Below are positions 10,110 to 20,991 of a stretch of DNA of 27,766 bases, one piece after another. The DNA lies in the NCBI GenBank assembly GCA_014925825.1, contig JACGCK010000411.1:1-27766 (forward strand), given 5' to 3'. The stretch comes from Pholiota molesta. Its lineage: Eukaryota; Basidiomycota; Agaricomycetes; Agaricales; Strophariaceae. The notes under the pieces are model-generated. The model saw only the letters and a program-made list of their open reading frames with translations, did not search any database and was not told where the DNA came from. The first letter of the stretch is position 1, and the number at the start of each line of letters is the position of its first letter. The position numbers were made by a program, and so were the translations under genes.

Positions 10110-10640
10110 CGGTTGCGCGTCAAAAGGGAGTGTGGGGAGAAACTAAAGTATGTAAAATGGAGAAAGGAAAGGAAGAAGTGATAGGCATCGGCGATAACTG
10201 GCTTGCGGGTTATAAGGAACCCAAGCCATCAGGGAAATCAAGGTGGTTATAACCCGTTATAACGTAGTTTTCTGCGTGAAGTCGGCATTGGCACAAGGCA
10301 CATTTATAAATAATACTCCGCTCTGTTCGCGTGGGCGTTTGATCCTATGTTTGTCATGTCAGATTACAATCCTCAAAAAACATACGCGCACACGCTGTCA
10401 TACTTTACTTGCGCACAAACTTCGACTTCTGACACAAATGCATCATATAATCCTCACCAAAAAACATACAACCAAAATCAGTACATACACACCACCAACG
10501 AACTCAGCCGGCCCACCTACGTAGTTACACTGCAGAAAGCTAAATAAAGATCATAAACATCCCAAACGGACAGATTCATCAGTCAGTTGTTTCCCCATGC
10601 CGGTCCCGCGCGGGAAGTAAACTGCGCGTCAGCTGCGCGT
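10110..10640. other. Intergenic region, membrane-protein promoter and bleomycin hydrolase 3' end
   Basis: About 530 bp. Short AC-rich open frames here show no family likeness or splice structure. I see no RNA gene or repeat of note. Confidence 0.5.
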
Positions 10641-12594
10641 TCAAGCCAGTGCGCCCTGTGAAAAAGAAATCGCATATCACATCAATCCAAGGCACAAAAC
10701 ACCCAACGCAAAAGGCCAGTGGTTTTATGATAGGGAGAAATGACGCACCATGGGATCCCAGGGGGGCAGGACGACCTTCTCCCCGGATTCATACACCTGC
10801 ACGAGCTCCTTCGGAGCGAGCGCCTTAGGAACGACGACCTGGTACACGAATCTGCCACCGCGCGCTCGTTAGCATCCCGCTCCATCAAAAACGACGGACT
10901 GCGCAGACGACGACACGCACTGATCGAACCACGCATCGGTCATGACGAAGTACCCCTCCTTGCCCGCGGTCTCGCCCCACGAGTTCTCGACCTTGTAGCG
11001 GATGGGCTTGCCCGCCTGGTCGAGGTGCACGGCGGTGATGACCATCGCGTGCGTCATCGCCGAGTCGCAGATCTCGAGCCGGTCGGCCTTGCTCAGTCCC
11101 AATGTGATGTCGAACGCGTTCTGCGAAGGAAACAGACAAAAGCTCGTCAGCACTAGAGGCCTAAAACTGAGTGAAAGCAAGAAGAGACCGACCTCGTATT
11201 CGAAGAGGGCCGTGTCCATGATTCCGTACTCCCTGTCGGAGTATTTGCCGACATCACAACCGAAGAAAACCGGTTGGCCAGCTTTGATCAGCTATGAGGA
11301 GTTCGTCAATAACCACCATTTTAAAGGCGCGGTGAAGCAGCTGGAACAAACCTTGACTACCATGGCCTTCATGTTTTCGATTTCAGTGTTCACATCTAAT
11401 AGTTGGATTCTTAGTATTTTCATCATGGAACGGAATAAGAAATTCTTACAGAGAATAGGTCTGCCTCCCCATATGTTTCCGAGCTTGTCAACGGTGTAAA
11501 GTTTGTTGAAGGCGTTACGAGGATCATTGATGAGGGAGAACGAGTCGACGGGCTGTGCAAATCATTTAGCGGATCACACACGTGGATCCCAAGAGAGAAA
11601 CGCACGGAGTAGGGCTTGCTCGCAAATTGCTCGAAGAAGTCCTTGGGCGAACCTTCCCAACGACCAACCTTCTCATCAGAATCAATGTATTCCCAGACGA
11701 ACCTCCTGTTAGGGTTGGGAGGAACACCGAGAGTCGCCGTCATGATATTGTACACCTCGCGGATCAGCTCTTCCTTCTTGGCTCGGAGAGTGGCGATGAC
11801 TGTTTCTTCCTTGATATGGGCGCTGCGGAGCGTATCAGCCAAAGTGCGGAGGATGAGGGCGTGCTCGCGGAGCTTGGTCTTTAACAGGGCGTTGAGCGGG
11901 CTCGAGAGGGAGGAGTGGGCCGATTCGGGGTAGAGCGACTGGGGTACGAGACCGTAGGTGTCCATCAGGTTGACGACCATGTCCCATTGGCCACCATCAC
12001 TGATGAGGTCGCTGGAAAGGTGGGTGATGAGACGATCGTCGATGGGGAGGTCGGCATTCTCGATCATAAGCTCTAAGTAGTAGTTGGACTTGTTGAGCTT
12101 ATCCCAGAAGAACAGATAAGACTGCAAATAGATTCATTAGACTTGATCCAGAACAGTTGTATGTGCCCACGCACCTGAGAAAGCTGGAAGTCCTCCAGCT
12201 TCAAGCGTTTCATGATACCGTAGCGAATGACATTGGTGGTGGCGAAGAGCCAGCAACGGCCGCTGCTCTTCTGGTTGGTGATGGGGCCAGTCTTGAAATC
12301 CAATGCGTGGTTGAAGATGTGCTGATCTTTTATCTTGGCCGCACGGGATGTGAGGACCGAGCGGAGGTCAGCCTGGGAGAGGATGGTGCGCGCCAGCTGG
12401 ACCTTGGAGTTGGTGCTAGCTGAGGCCTCCCAGGACTTGACGTGGCCGAGAGTGAGGGATCCGTCGCTCGACAGCGGGGCGCTGATGTGCATGGAGGAGA
12501 TATTGTCTGCCACGCCATCGACGAACTCGACGTCCTTGTCGTCGAAAGAGGCCTTGGTGGGGGTGGGGATGCGTGAAGATGGTTGATTGCCCAT
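10641..12594 (-). CDS. BLH1: Bleomycin hydrolase (cysteine aminopeptidase, peptidase C1B)
   Basis: This is a homohexameric papain-fold aminopeptidase, yeast Lap3/Gal6 and human BLMH type. It trims peptides and detoxifies bleomycin and homocysteine thiolactone. Exons, in transcript order: 12175-12594, 11606-12121, 11450-11552, 11352-11395, 11193-11291, 10921-11120, 10749-10851 and 10641-10655, giving 499 aa in one frame. The catalytic cysteine is in NQKSSGRCWLFA (about C114), the histidine in DSAMTHAMVI (about H418) and the asparagine in KVENSWGE (about N440). Other marks are LSQSYLFFWDKLNKSNY, FFGCDVGKYSDR and the C-terminal PPWDPMGALA. The last exon is only 15 nt and encodes GALA plus stop. 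The N-terminus MGNQPSS fits an N-myristoylation pattern. The frame stays open upstream of this ATG but has no ATG there. Confidence 0.95.
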
Positions 12595-13024
12595 GGTCAG
12601 TTGATTTGGCGGCGAAAGAGGTGAAGACAGGGATTGTGAACCGAGCACAAGGGAGGACAGAGGTGATTTGACGGCCAGCGTCGTAATAAGGGAGGACCTT
12701 CCCTCTGTGAACCGCAATTATGGACGGAGCACACGCTGCGTTTGATAGTAATATTAGCAATTATTTATTTTTAGACATAGCAGATAACCGGCCCGGGGTC
12801 TTATCTTTACTGAAAGTGGCGGGGGACGGATCAGTTTCTGCCACACTCCAGTGACTACAAAAACAGGGGCTAATACTTTGGATGGTTCTCAAGCATGTAT
12901 GATGTCAAAACCTCGGAAAGCCCATCGATTTCAAGGCGTGTGAGTCTGACATCTCCTATTTCAAAGTACGGTTGTACATCCAGCATGGTACGCAAAATCA
13001 CACGCCGTTTCTTCTTTCCTGACC
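12595..13024. other. Divergent promoter region, bleomycin hydrolase / paraoxonase copy 1
   Basis: About 430 bp between divergent starts, with an AT-rich stretch near 12750-12780. The frame upstream of bleomycin hydrolase is open for about 120 nt but lacks an ATG. No further feature is supported. Confidence 0.5.
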
Positions 13025-14591
13025 ATGCCATCCGTATTCAGCCTCATATTAGTCGCTGTGCCCGCGATTGTCTTAGCAGGCATATTCCAGGTCTATATAC
13101 AGCCCATACTTTTGGCGTGGGGGCGCGGGCGCGAAGTCGTACCTCTCAACAACGACTATTGCAAGACGGTGCCCCAGCTCAAAGCATGTGAAAGTGCGCA
13201 CATAACTCACCTTTAATCTCCAACCATCAGCCAGGCATCCGTTCTGACCTCCAAATGTTTCTGCCACAGAGATCGTCCTGCACCCCGACTCTGGGCTTTT
13301 GTATCTCGCCTGCTCAATCCCATCGAGCCGCACGCACTGGACGCCCGCAGTGGGCCGCCTGAACGAGACAGGGGCCTCCTTCAACGACTATGTCGCTACG
13401 TATGATCCCAAAACATCTGCCATCACACGACTCTCCGTTGCCAATTTTACGAGCACGCGCGGTCTATCGTTGCATGGCATGGACGTCGTGCCTTCATCCG
13501 AGAACCCCGCCGAGTTGTTCTTGTATCTGGTGAACCATCGCGCGCCGATAGGCGCCAAGGCCGCTGATGTTGGTGCAGACTCAGTTATTGAGATCTTCAA
13601 AACGACTGTCGGAGGAAGTAAGATGAGCCATGTAAAGACGGTGGAGGATCCTATTATCATCACGCCAAACGATTTGGTTGGCAATCCAGATGGAAAAAGT
13701 TTCTATTTCACAAATGACCACGGAGAAAATAAAGTTGGACTTGTAAGTCCCCGTCGCACTGTTAAGACACAGGCCGATGAATTAACCTTCATTCAATTTT
13801 TTTAGATCCGAGAATTTAATATGTTCTCCTGGAAGAAAGACACCTCTGTCGGATACTGCGATACGGACACAGGCTGTAAATACGCCATCCAAAATATGCA
13901 CGGCAACAACGGGATCGCACGGGCGCCTAATGGCACCATTTATGTAGCGGACTCTAGCACAGGCGGCCTCAGCATTCTCGAACCTCAAGCGGATAATACG
14001 CTCGTTCTGACGGATATCGTCCCAGTTGGTAAGTGCCAAAGCCAACGACTCGAGCTGCACGCCTGTGGTACTTACCGTTGCTTGGCTTAGATCGCGGCAT
14101 GGATAACCTTGCCGTGGATTCAGAAGGATATGTGTGGGCGGCCGGTCTGTATTCATCGTCTCATCTTCTTGGAATAGCGCATGCTGATGTTTAAAAACAA
14201 ATAGCATTCCCTGACATGTTCGCACTCCTTTTCAAGCATTTCAACAATCCAGAGGTCCCGTCGCCGACAACCATCTACCGTTTCTCCCTCAACACTGGCC
14301 CCGACGCAGTGTTGGGCGTGAAGCACAAAGTCGAAAAAGTACGTGACTGCATGAGAGTCCTTTTTGACCTTCGTATGCACGGTATTGATATTTTCATCTT
14401 TTCTTATCAGATGCTTGAAGACGATGGCACGACGGCATCTGGGACCACTTCTGCGGTGTACGATGTAAAGCGTAATCTCCTATTCATGAGCGGTGTGTGA
14501 TCCTTCATTTTAGTCTGCTCTGCATTTGCGAGTTACTGACATATGCCCCATAGGACTGGCGTCTCCGCATCTGACAGTTTGCAAGCTTTAA
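13025..14591 (+). CDS. Paraoxonase/arylesterase-family lactonase, tandem copy 1
   Basis: This is a six-bladed beta-propeller calcium-dependent hydrolase of the PON/arylesterase family, a group with lactonase, arylesterase and phosphotriesterase activities. The seven exons are 13025-13193, 13270-13742, 13806-14028, 14091-14144, 14205-14338, 14411-14492 and 14554-14591, giving 390 aa. Residues 1-32 are hydrophobic, an uncleaved signal anchor as in PON1. PON landmarks are Cys46 and the C-terminal VCKL (PON1 C42 and C353), LSLHGMDVV with H125 (PON1 H115), TPNDLVG with N190 and D191 (PON1 N168, D169), FTNDHG, NNGIARAPNG (PON1 N224) and MDNLAVD (PON1 D269, N270). At the PON1 E53-D54 pair it has Glu56-Lys57. 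The substrate is unknown. It is followed by a close paralog in the same orientation. Confidence 0.87.
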
Positions 14592-15162
14592 ATTTAAGTA
14601 GTCACGACAATGTACTCGTTATTCTTGGGAATATACCCGCCGCCTTGGAAAACCAGCACAGCAAGACCTCAAATTGATAAGAGATTTATCAGCCGTTCAA
14701 TATGGTGCTTGTGCAAACGCCACGGAATGCCAGATATTCCGAATCCACAACAAACGCGGTATATGTTCTTGCCGCGGAGTTTATTTCTCAGATATTCTAT
14801 CTTCCAAGAAATTGTCTCTTTGATTTGCAAAATTTGCAAGCAATTCGCTTATTTTGAACACAAATAGTATGGACAGGGTCGAAGATCAAAACCAAGTCGC
14901 GTCTCGGAGCGCTTTATTGGACCAAAGGCTTGCAAAGTATAAGTATGTATGCAGCACTTTGTCTTCGCAATCCTGCTTATAGAGTGAAAGAAGCTTTGAT
15001 GATCCAGAGTACTTATACATGTCATATTACACCGACGATCAGTGATGCGTTAGTTACGCACGGTCATCGAGACGTTCAACATTAATAGATCGACGCGAGT
15101 CCGACGCGCGTCCATATCCCCTCCTTCATCCGTGCACCCGTCATCAGTCCTCTGTCCGCAAA
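14592..15162. other. Spacer between the two paraoxonase copies
   Basis: About 570 bp, containing the 3'UTR of copy 1 and the promoter of copy 2. I see no coding remnant, RNA gene or flanking repeat that would mark the duplication boundary. Confidence 0.5.
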
Positions 15163-16699
15163 ATGGGCACACTGACGCGTATATTGGTCAATGTCCTCGT
15201 CGTAGTCATAGCCGTTTTGGGTGGATTCTACCAGTTCTACCTAAAATCGTTCCTCGCAAGAGCGGGCATCAGTCCGGCTCGCGACATTCAGTCATTAGGG
15301 AACAAGAACTGCAAGACCATACCTGAGCTACAAGCTTGCGAAGGTATATCCGTCCACCAGAGAAGCTAGTGATACGCTTTCCTGACGTGTCTTCTGGATT
15401 GACCCCTGCAGAGCTCATTCTGCACCAACCGTCTGGCCTCGTCTACCTGGCATGCTCAACGCCGTCTAGCAGGGCGCATTGGATTCCGGCCATGGATCAG
15501 CTCAATTCCACTGGAGCGTCTTTCGAGGACTACGTGGCAATGTACGACCCGTCTACATCGCGTGTTACGCGCTTGACCACGTCTGATTTCAATGGCGGAC
15601 GCGGATTGTCGCTCCACGGCATGGATGTGGTAGCGTCGACAACGCATTCAGAGCGCCTGTTCATGTACTTGGTGAACCACCGTATCCCGCTTGGGGATGT
15701 ATCCCCTAAAGATGTCGGAGCCGACTCAGTTATTGAGATATTCGAGACGGCGGTGGGGAGCACGGTGATGAAGCACGTCAAAACGGTCGAGCACCCGATG
15801 ATTAACACACCCAACTCTGTCACCGGCTCTCCTGACGGCAAAAGCTTTTATTTCACAAACGACCATGGCGTTCGTGTCGGTCTCGTGCGTCCCCGTTCTC
15901 TCCTCCCCGTCTGCAATTTGCATTGAATATGGCTCATTGATCAGGTGAGGTTGCTGGACATGCTTGGCCGCAAATCGTCGTCTGTAGGCTATTGCCACAT
16001 TGACGAAGGCTGCAAAATCGCGCTTTCAAACACGTTCACAAGCAATGGTATAGTGACGGCGCCTAATGGAACAATATACGTAGCGAATGGGATTGGAGGT
16101 GTTATCGATGCTTTTGAACGGCAGACAGACAACACTCTTGTTGTAACGGATTCAATAAAAATAGGTCAGTGGGTTGATACGTTCTGTATCTCTAATACCA
16201 TGCTAACCACGACTAATCACATCATAAACTTAGATTATATCATCGACAATCTTTCCATAGACGCCGATGGCCAGCTATGGGCTGCAGGTAAACTCAGATC
16301 TACCAGGTACCGCACATAATAGAAAAGCTCACAGAGCGATCACAGCTGTTCCAAAACTCTGGACAGCATTCCAGCACATGAAGTCTCCATCGCTCCCCTC
16401 TCCATCGTTGGCCCTTAGGATCTCGATTAACACTGGTCCAAATGCATTCTATGGTGAAAAATATAAGGTTGAAAAAGTACGCGAATGTTTGCTTTTAGCG
16501 AAATACTGAATGCTAATCGCAAAGGGCAGATGTTCGAAGACGATGGAAAAGTTATGCCAGGCTCGACTTCTGTATCATACGATTCAGAACGAAAAAAGCT
16601 GTATCTAAGTGGTATGTGTACTCCTGTCACGTCATGTGGCACCCTATTGACTTCTTTCAAGGCATAGCAGCTCCTCATTCTGCAGTTTGTGATTTGTAA
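15163..16699 (+). CDS. Paraoxonase/arylesterase-family lactonase, tandem copy 2
   Basis: A paralog of the copy at 13025. The seven exons are 15163-15343, 15412-15884, 15945-16164, 16234-16287, 16346-16476, 16530-16611 and 16662-16699, giving 392 aa. Exons 2, 4, 6 and 7 have exactly the same lengths as in copy 1 (473, 54, 82 and 38 nt), and all intron phases match, so the pair arose by duplication of a complete gene. The N-terminus is a signal anchor (about residues 6-24). Conserved PON positions are Cys50 with the C-terminal VCDL, LSLHGMDVV, FTNDHG, SNGIVTAPNG and IDNLSID. The PON1 D169 position is Ser here (TPNSVTG, S196), while the E53-D54 pair is Glu60-Glu61. Catalytic calcium ligands look intact; the second, structural site is altered. 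The gene is convergent with RPS0, 148 bp away. Confidence 0.87.
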
Positions 16700-16847
16700 G
16701 TTTGGACACAACTTGAAGAGAGGGAAAGAAATCATGAATATCATATTCTTTTTTGCGTACTGGGCATAAGAAAGGACCATAACTAAACACGAAAGCCCCG
16801 ACCGCATGCCAAGAAGGCATCTAGATGACGATATGAGATGCCTGGAT

Positions 16848-17840
16848 TTAATCCCAGCCGCTGTTGCCAGCAGCAGCAGGTGCCTCTGCACCCCATCCTC
16901 CAGCAGCGGGCTCAGCAGACCAGTCAGTGTTTCCGGGTTGAGCCTCCGCAGACCAGTCGAGAGCGCCTGAGAAATTTTAGTGACAAGTGCGAGGTAGATG
17001 GGAAGTCGCTACTCACCACCCTCAACAGCCAATGCAATTCCTCCAGAAGGTCCACTTGGGACATCCCAGTCTGCCTGACCGACGGGAGCCTCGACCTCGG
17101 CACCTTGTTGAGCAGCAAGCTTGGCCTGAGCCTCCTCCTGTTGCTGCTTCTCAACCTCTTCAGGATCCCTGTAGAAGAACATGTCGACCATGACATTCCA
17201 GCCGTCGCTTGTCCTGGGAACGGTGCCGCGGAGACGCAGGACTTCACGGGCAAGGAGCCACCAGATGAGACCGATTGAGTGCCTCGTCTTGTTGTTAGTG
17301 GGGATGGCAACGTCGACGAATTTCAGGGGAGCATCAGTGTCGCAGAGAGCAATGACGGGGATGTTGACGTAGGAAGCCTCACGGATGGCCTGGTGGTCGA
17401 CACGGGGATCGGTGACAATGATAAGGCGGGGCTCCTTGAATGAACGGGTGATGTAGTTCGTGAAGGAACCGGGGGTGAATCGTCCGGCAATAGCCTGGGC
17501 GCCGGTGTTGGCAGCGAATTTGAGGACGGCGCGGTGACCGTAGGGGCGGGCGGAAATGACACAAACGTCATTGGGGTTCTCGATGGCAGCAATGATACGG
17601 GCAGCGAGGACAAGCTTCTCCCAGGTCTTTCCGATGTTCAAAATGTGGATGCCTGCACCAGGTAAGGCCAAAATGAGCGTTTTCGCGCTGGAGAATACAC
17701 GCACCATCAGCGCGCCTCTTCCAGACGTAAGACTCCATCTGCTTGTCGCAATTTTTGGTGCCGATGTGGCATTGCGCAGCCAACAAAAGCTGAATCTCCT
17801 CCTCGGTCGCGCTCAAGACGGATGGTAGTTTCGATGCCAT
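16848..17840 (-). CDS. RPS0: Small ribosomal subunit protein uS2 (RPS0 / laminin-receptor-like SA)
   Basis: uS2 is needed for 40S maturation (20S to 18S rRNA processing) and sits on the 40S head-body junction. Exons, in transcript order: 17705-17840, 17017-17652 and 16848-16966, giving 296 aa. The N-terminus reads [20 protein letters not shown]. It is followed by [60 protein letters not shown] and [18 protein letters not shown], all near-invariant in the family. The C-terminal tail carries repeated DWSAE units and ends GNSGWD. The start is fixed by [16 protein letters not shown] 5'UTR intron is likely at 17854-17983 (GTACGT donor, CTCTTAG acceptor, 130 nt). Ribosomal-protein genes often have such a leader intron. 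Confidence 0.96.
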
Positions 17841-17853
17841 ATTGTGGGATAAC

Positions 17854-17983
17854 CTAAGAGACGCAGGGAAACAGTTCAGAGTCTGGTCAACATCCAAAAC
17901 AAGTCGACCGCATCCATCCCAATCTGAGCTCGAATTCACTCGTTCTTGCTCCCTGGGCGATATGGACCATCGGATTGACGTAC
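17854..17983 (-). promoter_or_regulatory. Probable 5'UTR intron of RPS0
   Basis: A GTACGT donor, a pyrimidine-rich 3' part and a CTCTTAG acceptor lie 13 bp before the RPS0 ATG. There is no ATG-led conserved frame upstream, so this would be a leader intron of 130 nt, longer than the coding introns of the gene (50-52 nt). Confidence 0.5.
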
Positions 17984-18638
17984 CGTGAAGCTTTTGGAGG
18001 CTTGAAGGTCGGCTTGAACGACGTTCACGGTCGATTTTGGTGATCTGGCGGTTGCGGCGGTCGTCCACAAAGTTTGCCCGATTCGTGTGCTAAGTATTCC
18101 CACGCTTACTCCCTTTTCGAATTTAATTATTGTATTTTGTTATTGTGATAATTCAAAGCATCCCCCGCTCTCCTGCATAAAAATCGTAACCTGTGGATGT
18201 ACTGGGAGAGATATCTACGTTTCTCTACACTTTATCAGGACCCCGCTTCTGTCATGAAATTGTGACATGGAATGCGTGGATTGAATTAATTGAATGAACT
18301 ATTTGATACAGTGTGGGCAGAGTGCGACTGCTCTCCTCTAAATCTCAACATAATTACTGAGAATGGTGACTAAAATATGGTATATCTACGGGAGAAGTGC
18401 CTCTTCGGCGTTCATGATTCGACATTTCAAATTCGACGTCATTCCACATCGTAGTCAACTGCACTGTTGGGCGACCTGCTGTCGCTTCTGACCGCGTTGG
18501 AAGATTTTGCATGTTAATTATCAGTCGGCACCCCTTCCAAATGGTATGCCGTCAGTATGAAGATATAAGGTGATATAGCCAACTTACCGAACAAGCCACT
18601 ACTGACAGAAACCAGCTGGTCGTACATAGTGTCAATTT
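17984..18638. other. RPS0 leader and promoter, and 3' flank of the DUF6533-like gene
   Basis: About 650 bp. The segment next to RPS0 probably holds its first noncoding exon. The rest is AT-rich around 18100-18400. No coding frame with family likeness or RNA gene was found. Confidence 0.45.
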
Positions 18639-19784
18639 TCAACAATGTAATTGAGAAAGCAGCGTGGCGCACGAGTTTCCAATCGGAGCATATTTAGCCT
18701 GCATGCTCGTTGCAACGACCGTCATTGTCGTTATTACTGAGGCCCACTCGTGTGTCAATATACACACTAAATTGATGTCGAATGACTCACTAATAAGAAT
18801 GAAGAAAGCTGCAGTGCCGTCCCTAACCATTAACATCATGATGGGCACTTTTCCCCATCCATGTCGTACCGCGACTTTATACTTGGCCAACGTTAGAACA
18901 AGAATCGTGACTTGGGAGACGATGGCGCTAATTCTGTTTCAATACATGTCTTTCCGTGAGCCATAGGAATTTGAAGGATCTGGTCTCGTCATACCCAAAA
19001 TACGTGTAAGAATTGGGACTTGTCAGCAAGATGTATGATGGAGCGAAGCCTTTTCCAGGGGTGCTGAAGACAGTACCAGCCACCACGGCGCCGATTTGCC
19101 CAAGTATCAAGCACCCAAAAATGAGGCCGACCCATGGGCTCTTTTTGTATAGAGCATAGACTGGAATATGCCAAGGAGTGATAAATTAAGACATTAATTT
19201 GAAAGAGAGGTACTTACCGCGGGCCATCAGGATAATCTCCACGGCCGTCATAAGGATGCTTCCTATGATAACCTGGCACATGTACCAATTTTTCAGCGCG
19301 CCTTTGCTCATCATCTTGTCGGATTCTATGGCCTGCTCGACAGATCGATTGGCTCTATAATACCCCGGTTGAACAGAGTAGAGAGGGCAGATACGGTTTC
19401 TTGACGCACATTTGAGCCGCTAATGCGAAGTAGCGGGTGAATAGAAATTGCCATTTGATCCACGAGTTATTAGGTTTCCTGTATAGGACTTCATTCATTA
19501 GATGAAGATAAGCATCATAGTGAAATCTTACACCCAAATCGTGTTCACCTCGTCATCTAAGGTGATACATATGTCATACAAGAGGAATGTCAAAGAAGCA
19601 ACTAATCGAAGAGGTTAGATATGTCTGTCTTTCCACAAGTTAAGTAGTGCACTTACCTTGCCCGCATGATATAACGAGCAAGGACTGCTTTGACATCCTT
19701 CAAACCCTCTGAATGACCTCCCAGGTTGGTCAATGATATAAACACAGCAGAATTAAAGCAAAGACAGTGGGGCAAGAAAGACAG
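18639..19784 (-). CDS. DUF6533-like multi-pass membrane protein, 5' end unresolved, possibly broken
   Basis: DUF6533 proteins are multi-spanning membrane proteins, greatly expanded in Basidiomycota, with no known function. Segments in transcript order: 19657-19784, 19532-19601, 19410-19478, 19218-19354, 18995-19160, 18791-18927 and 18639-18736. The domain signature is LTFLLYDICITLDDEVNTIW followed by KWQFLFTRYFALAAQ. Further membrane helices include YMCQVIIGSILMTAVEIILM before RVYALYKKSPWVGL, and VSQVTILVLTLAKYK before GWGKVPIMMLMVRDG. The junction between the first two segments does not keep frame: LARYIMRA ends in phase 2, while the next segment needs phase 1. I found no convincing first exon with an ATG. 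The C-terminus (APIGNSCATLLSQLHC) may be shorter than usual for the family. It may be a pseudogene or carry sequence errors. Confidence 0.6.
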
Positions 19785-20991
19785 CTAACAGCGGAACAAG
19801 ATAAGGAAGGGAGATGTAATGATGTTTGAAAAGCGCAGCCAGGTTGTTAAATTGACCTGGCATGAAGACGATGTGGATACGTTACTTTCTCAGAGACAGA
19901 AACAGCAAATGCTCCCGTGCGCTGTAGGGCGACACGCCGTCCTGCGAACCGAAAAAAGTCGCCTTGCTTTGGGTCCGAAGCATTGACCCCAGGAAGCGCG
20001 TTACCGCCGCTATCTGAGATCACAGTCATTTCCTCGGAATAGTTCAGGCCTGACATGCACTGGAACCATTTGCTGGTATATCCAATGTGGGGTTTGTGAT
20101 GATTCCACGAGGGGAACACATGGTTGTCCAGACTCCAAACAAAAAGCACTTGCGCCAAATCAATCTAGACTCTACTTGGGAAGAGAATTTTCTGTGGACC
20201 TTTGCCGTTCCCAGGCAGCTGAGGCGGAGAAGTTACAGTGACGGAAGATATCCAAGAACATGGCCTAGAGCACGAGAGCGAATTCACTTTCCATGCGAAA
20301 GTAAACCGAAAGCACTGTTAAAATTTGGAGACGGATTCACTGCGTGAGAAAGACCTTCGCCAAGTTCTTCAAAATATCCGCCTACAGGAGCCTCGAGACT
20401 GAGAAAAGACATATTTTCTCAACGCAGATGCATAAATTTAGACCTCGACACGCGCCCCGTGTCGGTCCGCCGGAGATATAGCCAAGCAGATAGATCCACG
20501 AGTTTTTCATATGTAAGATTCAGGCATCAGGCGTAACATTTTAGCAAGAGATTTCTGGGAACTTGACGGTGGATATTTGAATACACGGTGCGCGAGATAT
20601 TGTATTGGTCTAAAGGAAAAACTGTTGGTTGAAACAGGCAACAATCATCGAAAAGAGATCTTACGTAGGTCTCCTCCAGTCCTTAATACATCCTCGACTA
20701 TATTTGATACATATTCTGTGGGGAGCGGAGGTGTCAGAGCGCGAGAGGTAAACAGTAAGAGGCGCGACGGCCTTGGTGACTTGTTGATGACTGTGGGAAG
20801 CACGGTGCAGCCAAGCAGGACCAAATAGCGCGACGTTCTTTCGGCCACGTGCCGTCGCCTGTCGAGCCAGCTCTTCGTTCATCGCCGTGCTCAGCGTTGT
20901 CACCTTGTGGAAGACTGCCATATCTCTGCTCACCATAGCAGGTGCAAACTGCCCCTGCTATTGTTATTAGACTTTTGGTCTTCCAATCGAC
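19785..20991. other. Long intergenic region upstream of CTR9
   Basis: About 1.2 kb without a gene I can support. It should contain the missing first exon and promoter of the DUF6533-like gene and the CTR9 promoter. A minus-strand open frame at 20661-20936 (about 90 codons, ATG-led) has a basic, Arg/Ala-rich start but no family I know and no clear splice partners. Another at 19847-20158 could supply a 5' exon for the DUF6533-like gene through a GTAACG donor, but its sequence is not typical for the family. Confidence 0.4.

Noticed and set aside
12595..12717. 41-residue N-terminal extension of bleomycin hydrolase resembling a mitochondrial presequence
   Set aside because: The frame is open but starts at TTG. 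There is no in-frame ATG upstream of 12594, so a normal eukaryotic start is absent.
16860..16960. CAG-type repeat tract on the plus strand
   Set aside because: It is the reverse complement of the Ala/Trp/Ser-rich C-terminal tail codons of RPS0, not an independent repeat.
17854..17983. Box C/D snoRNA in the RPS0 leader intron
   Set aside because: A CTGA-like D box can be picked out, but there is no good C box (RTGATGA) with a terminal stem, so the call is unsupported.
20661..20936. Small minus-strand gene upstream of CTR9
   Set aside because: ATG-led, but with no recognisable family, no clear splice sites and competing open frames in the same DNA. Left as unassigned intergenic sequence.
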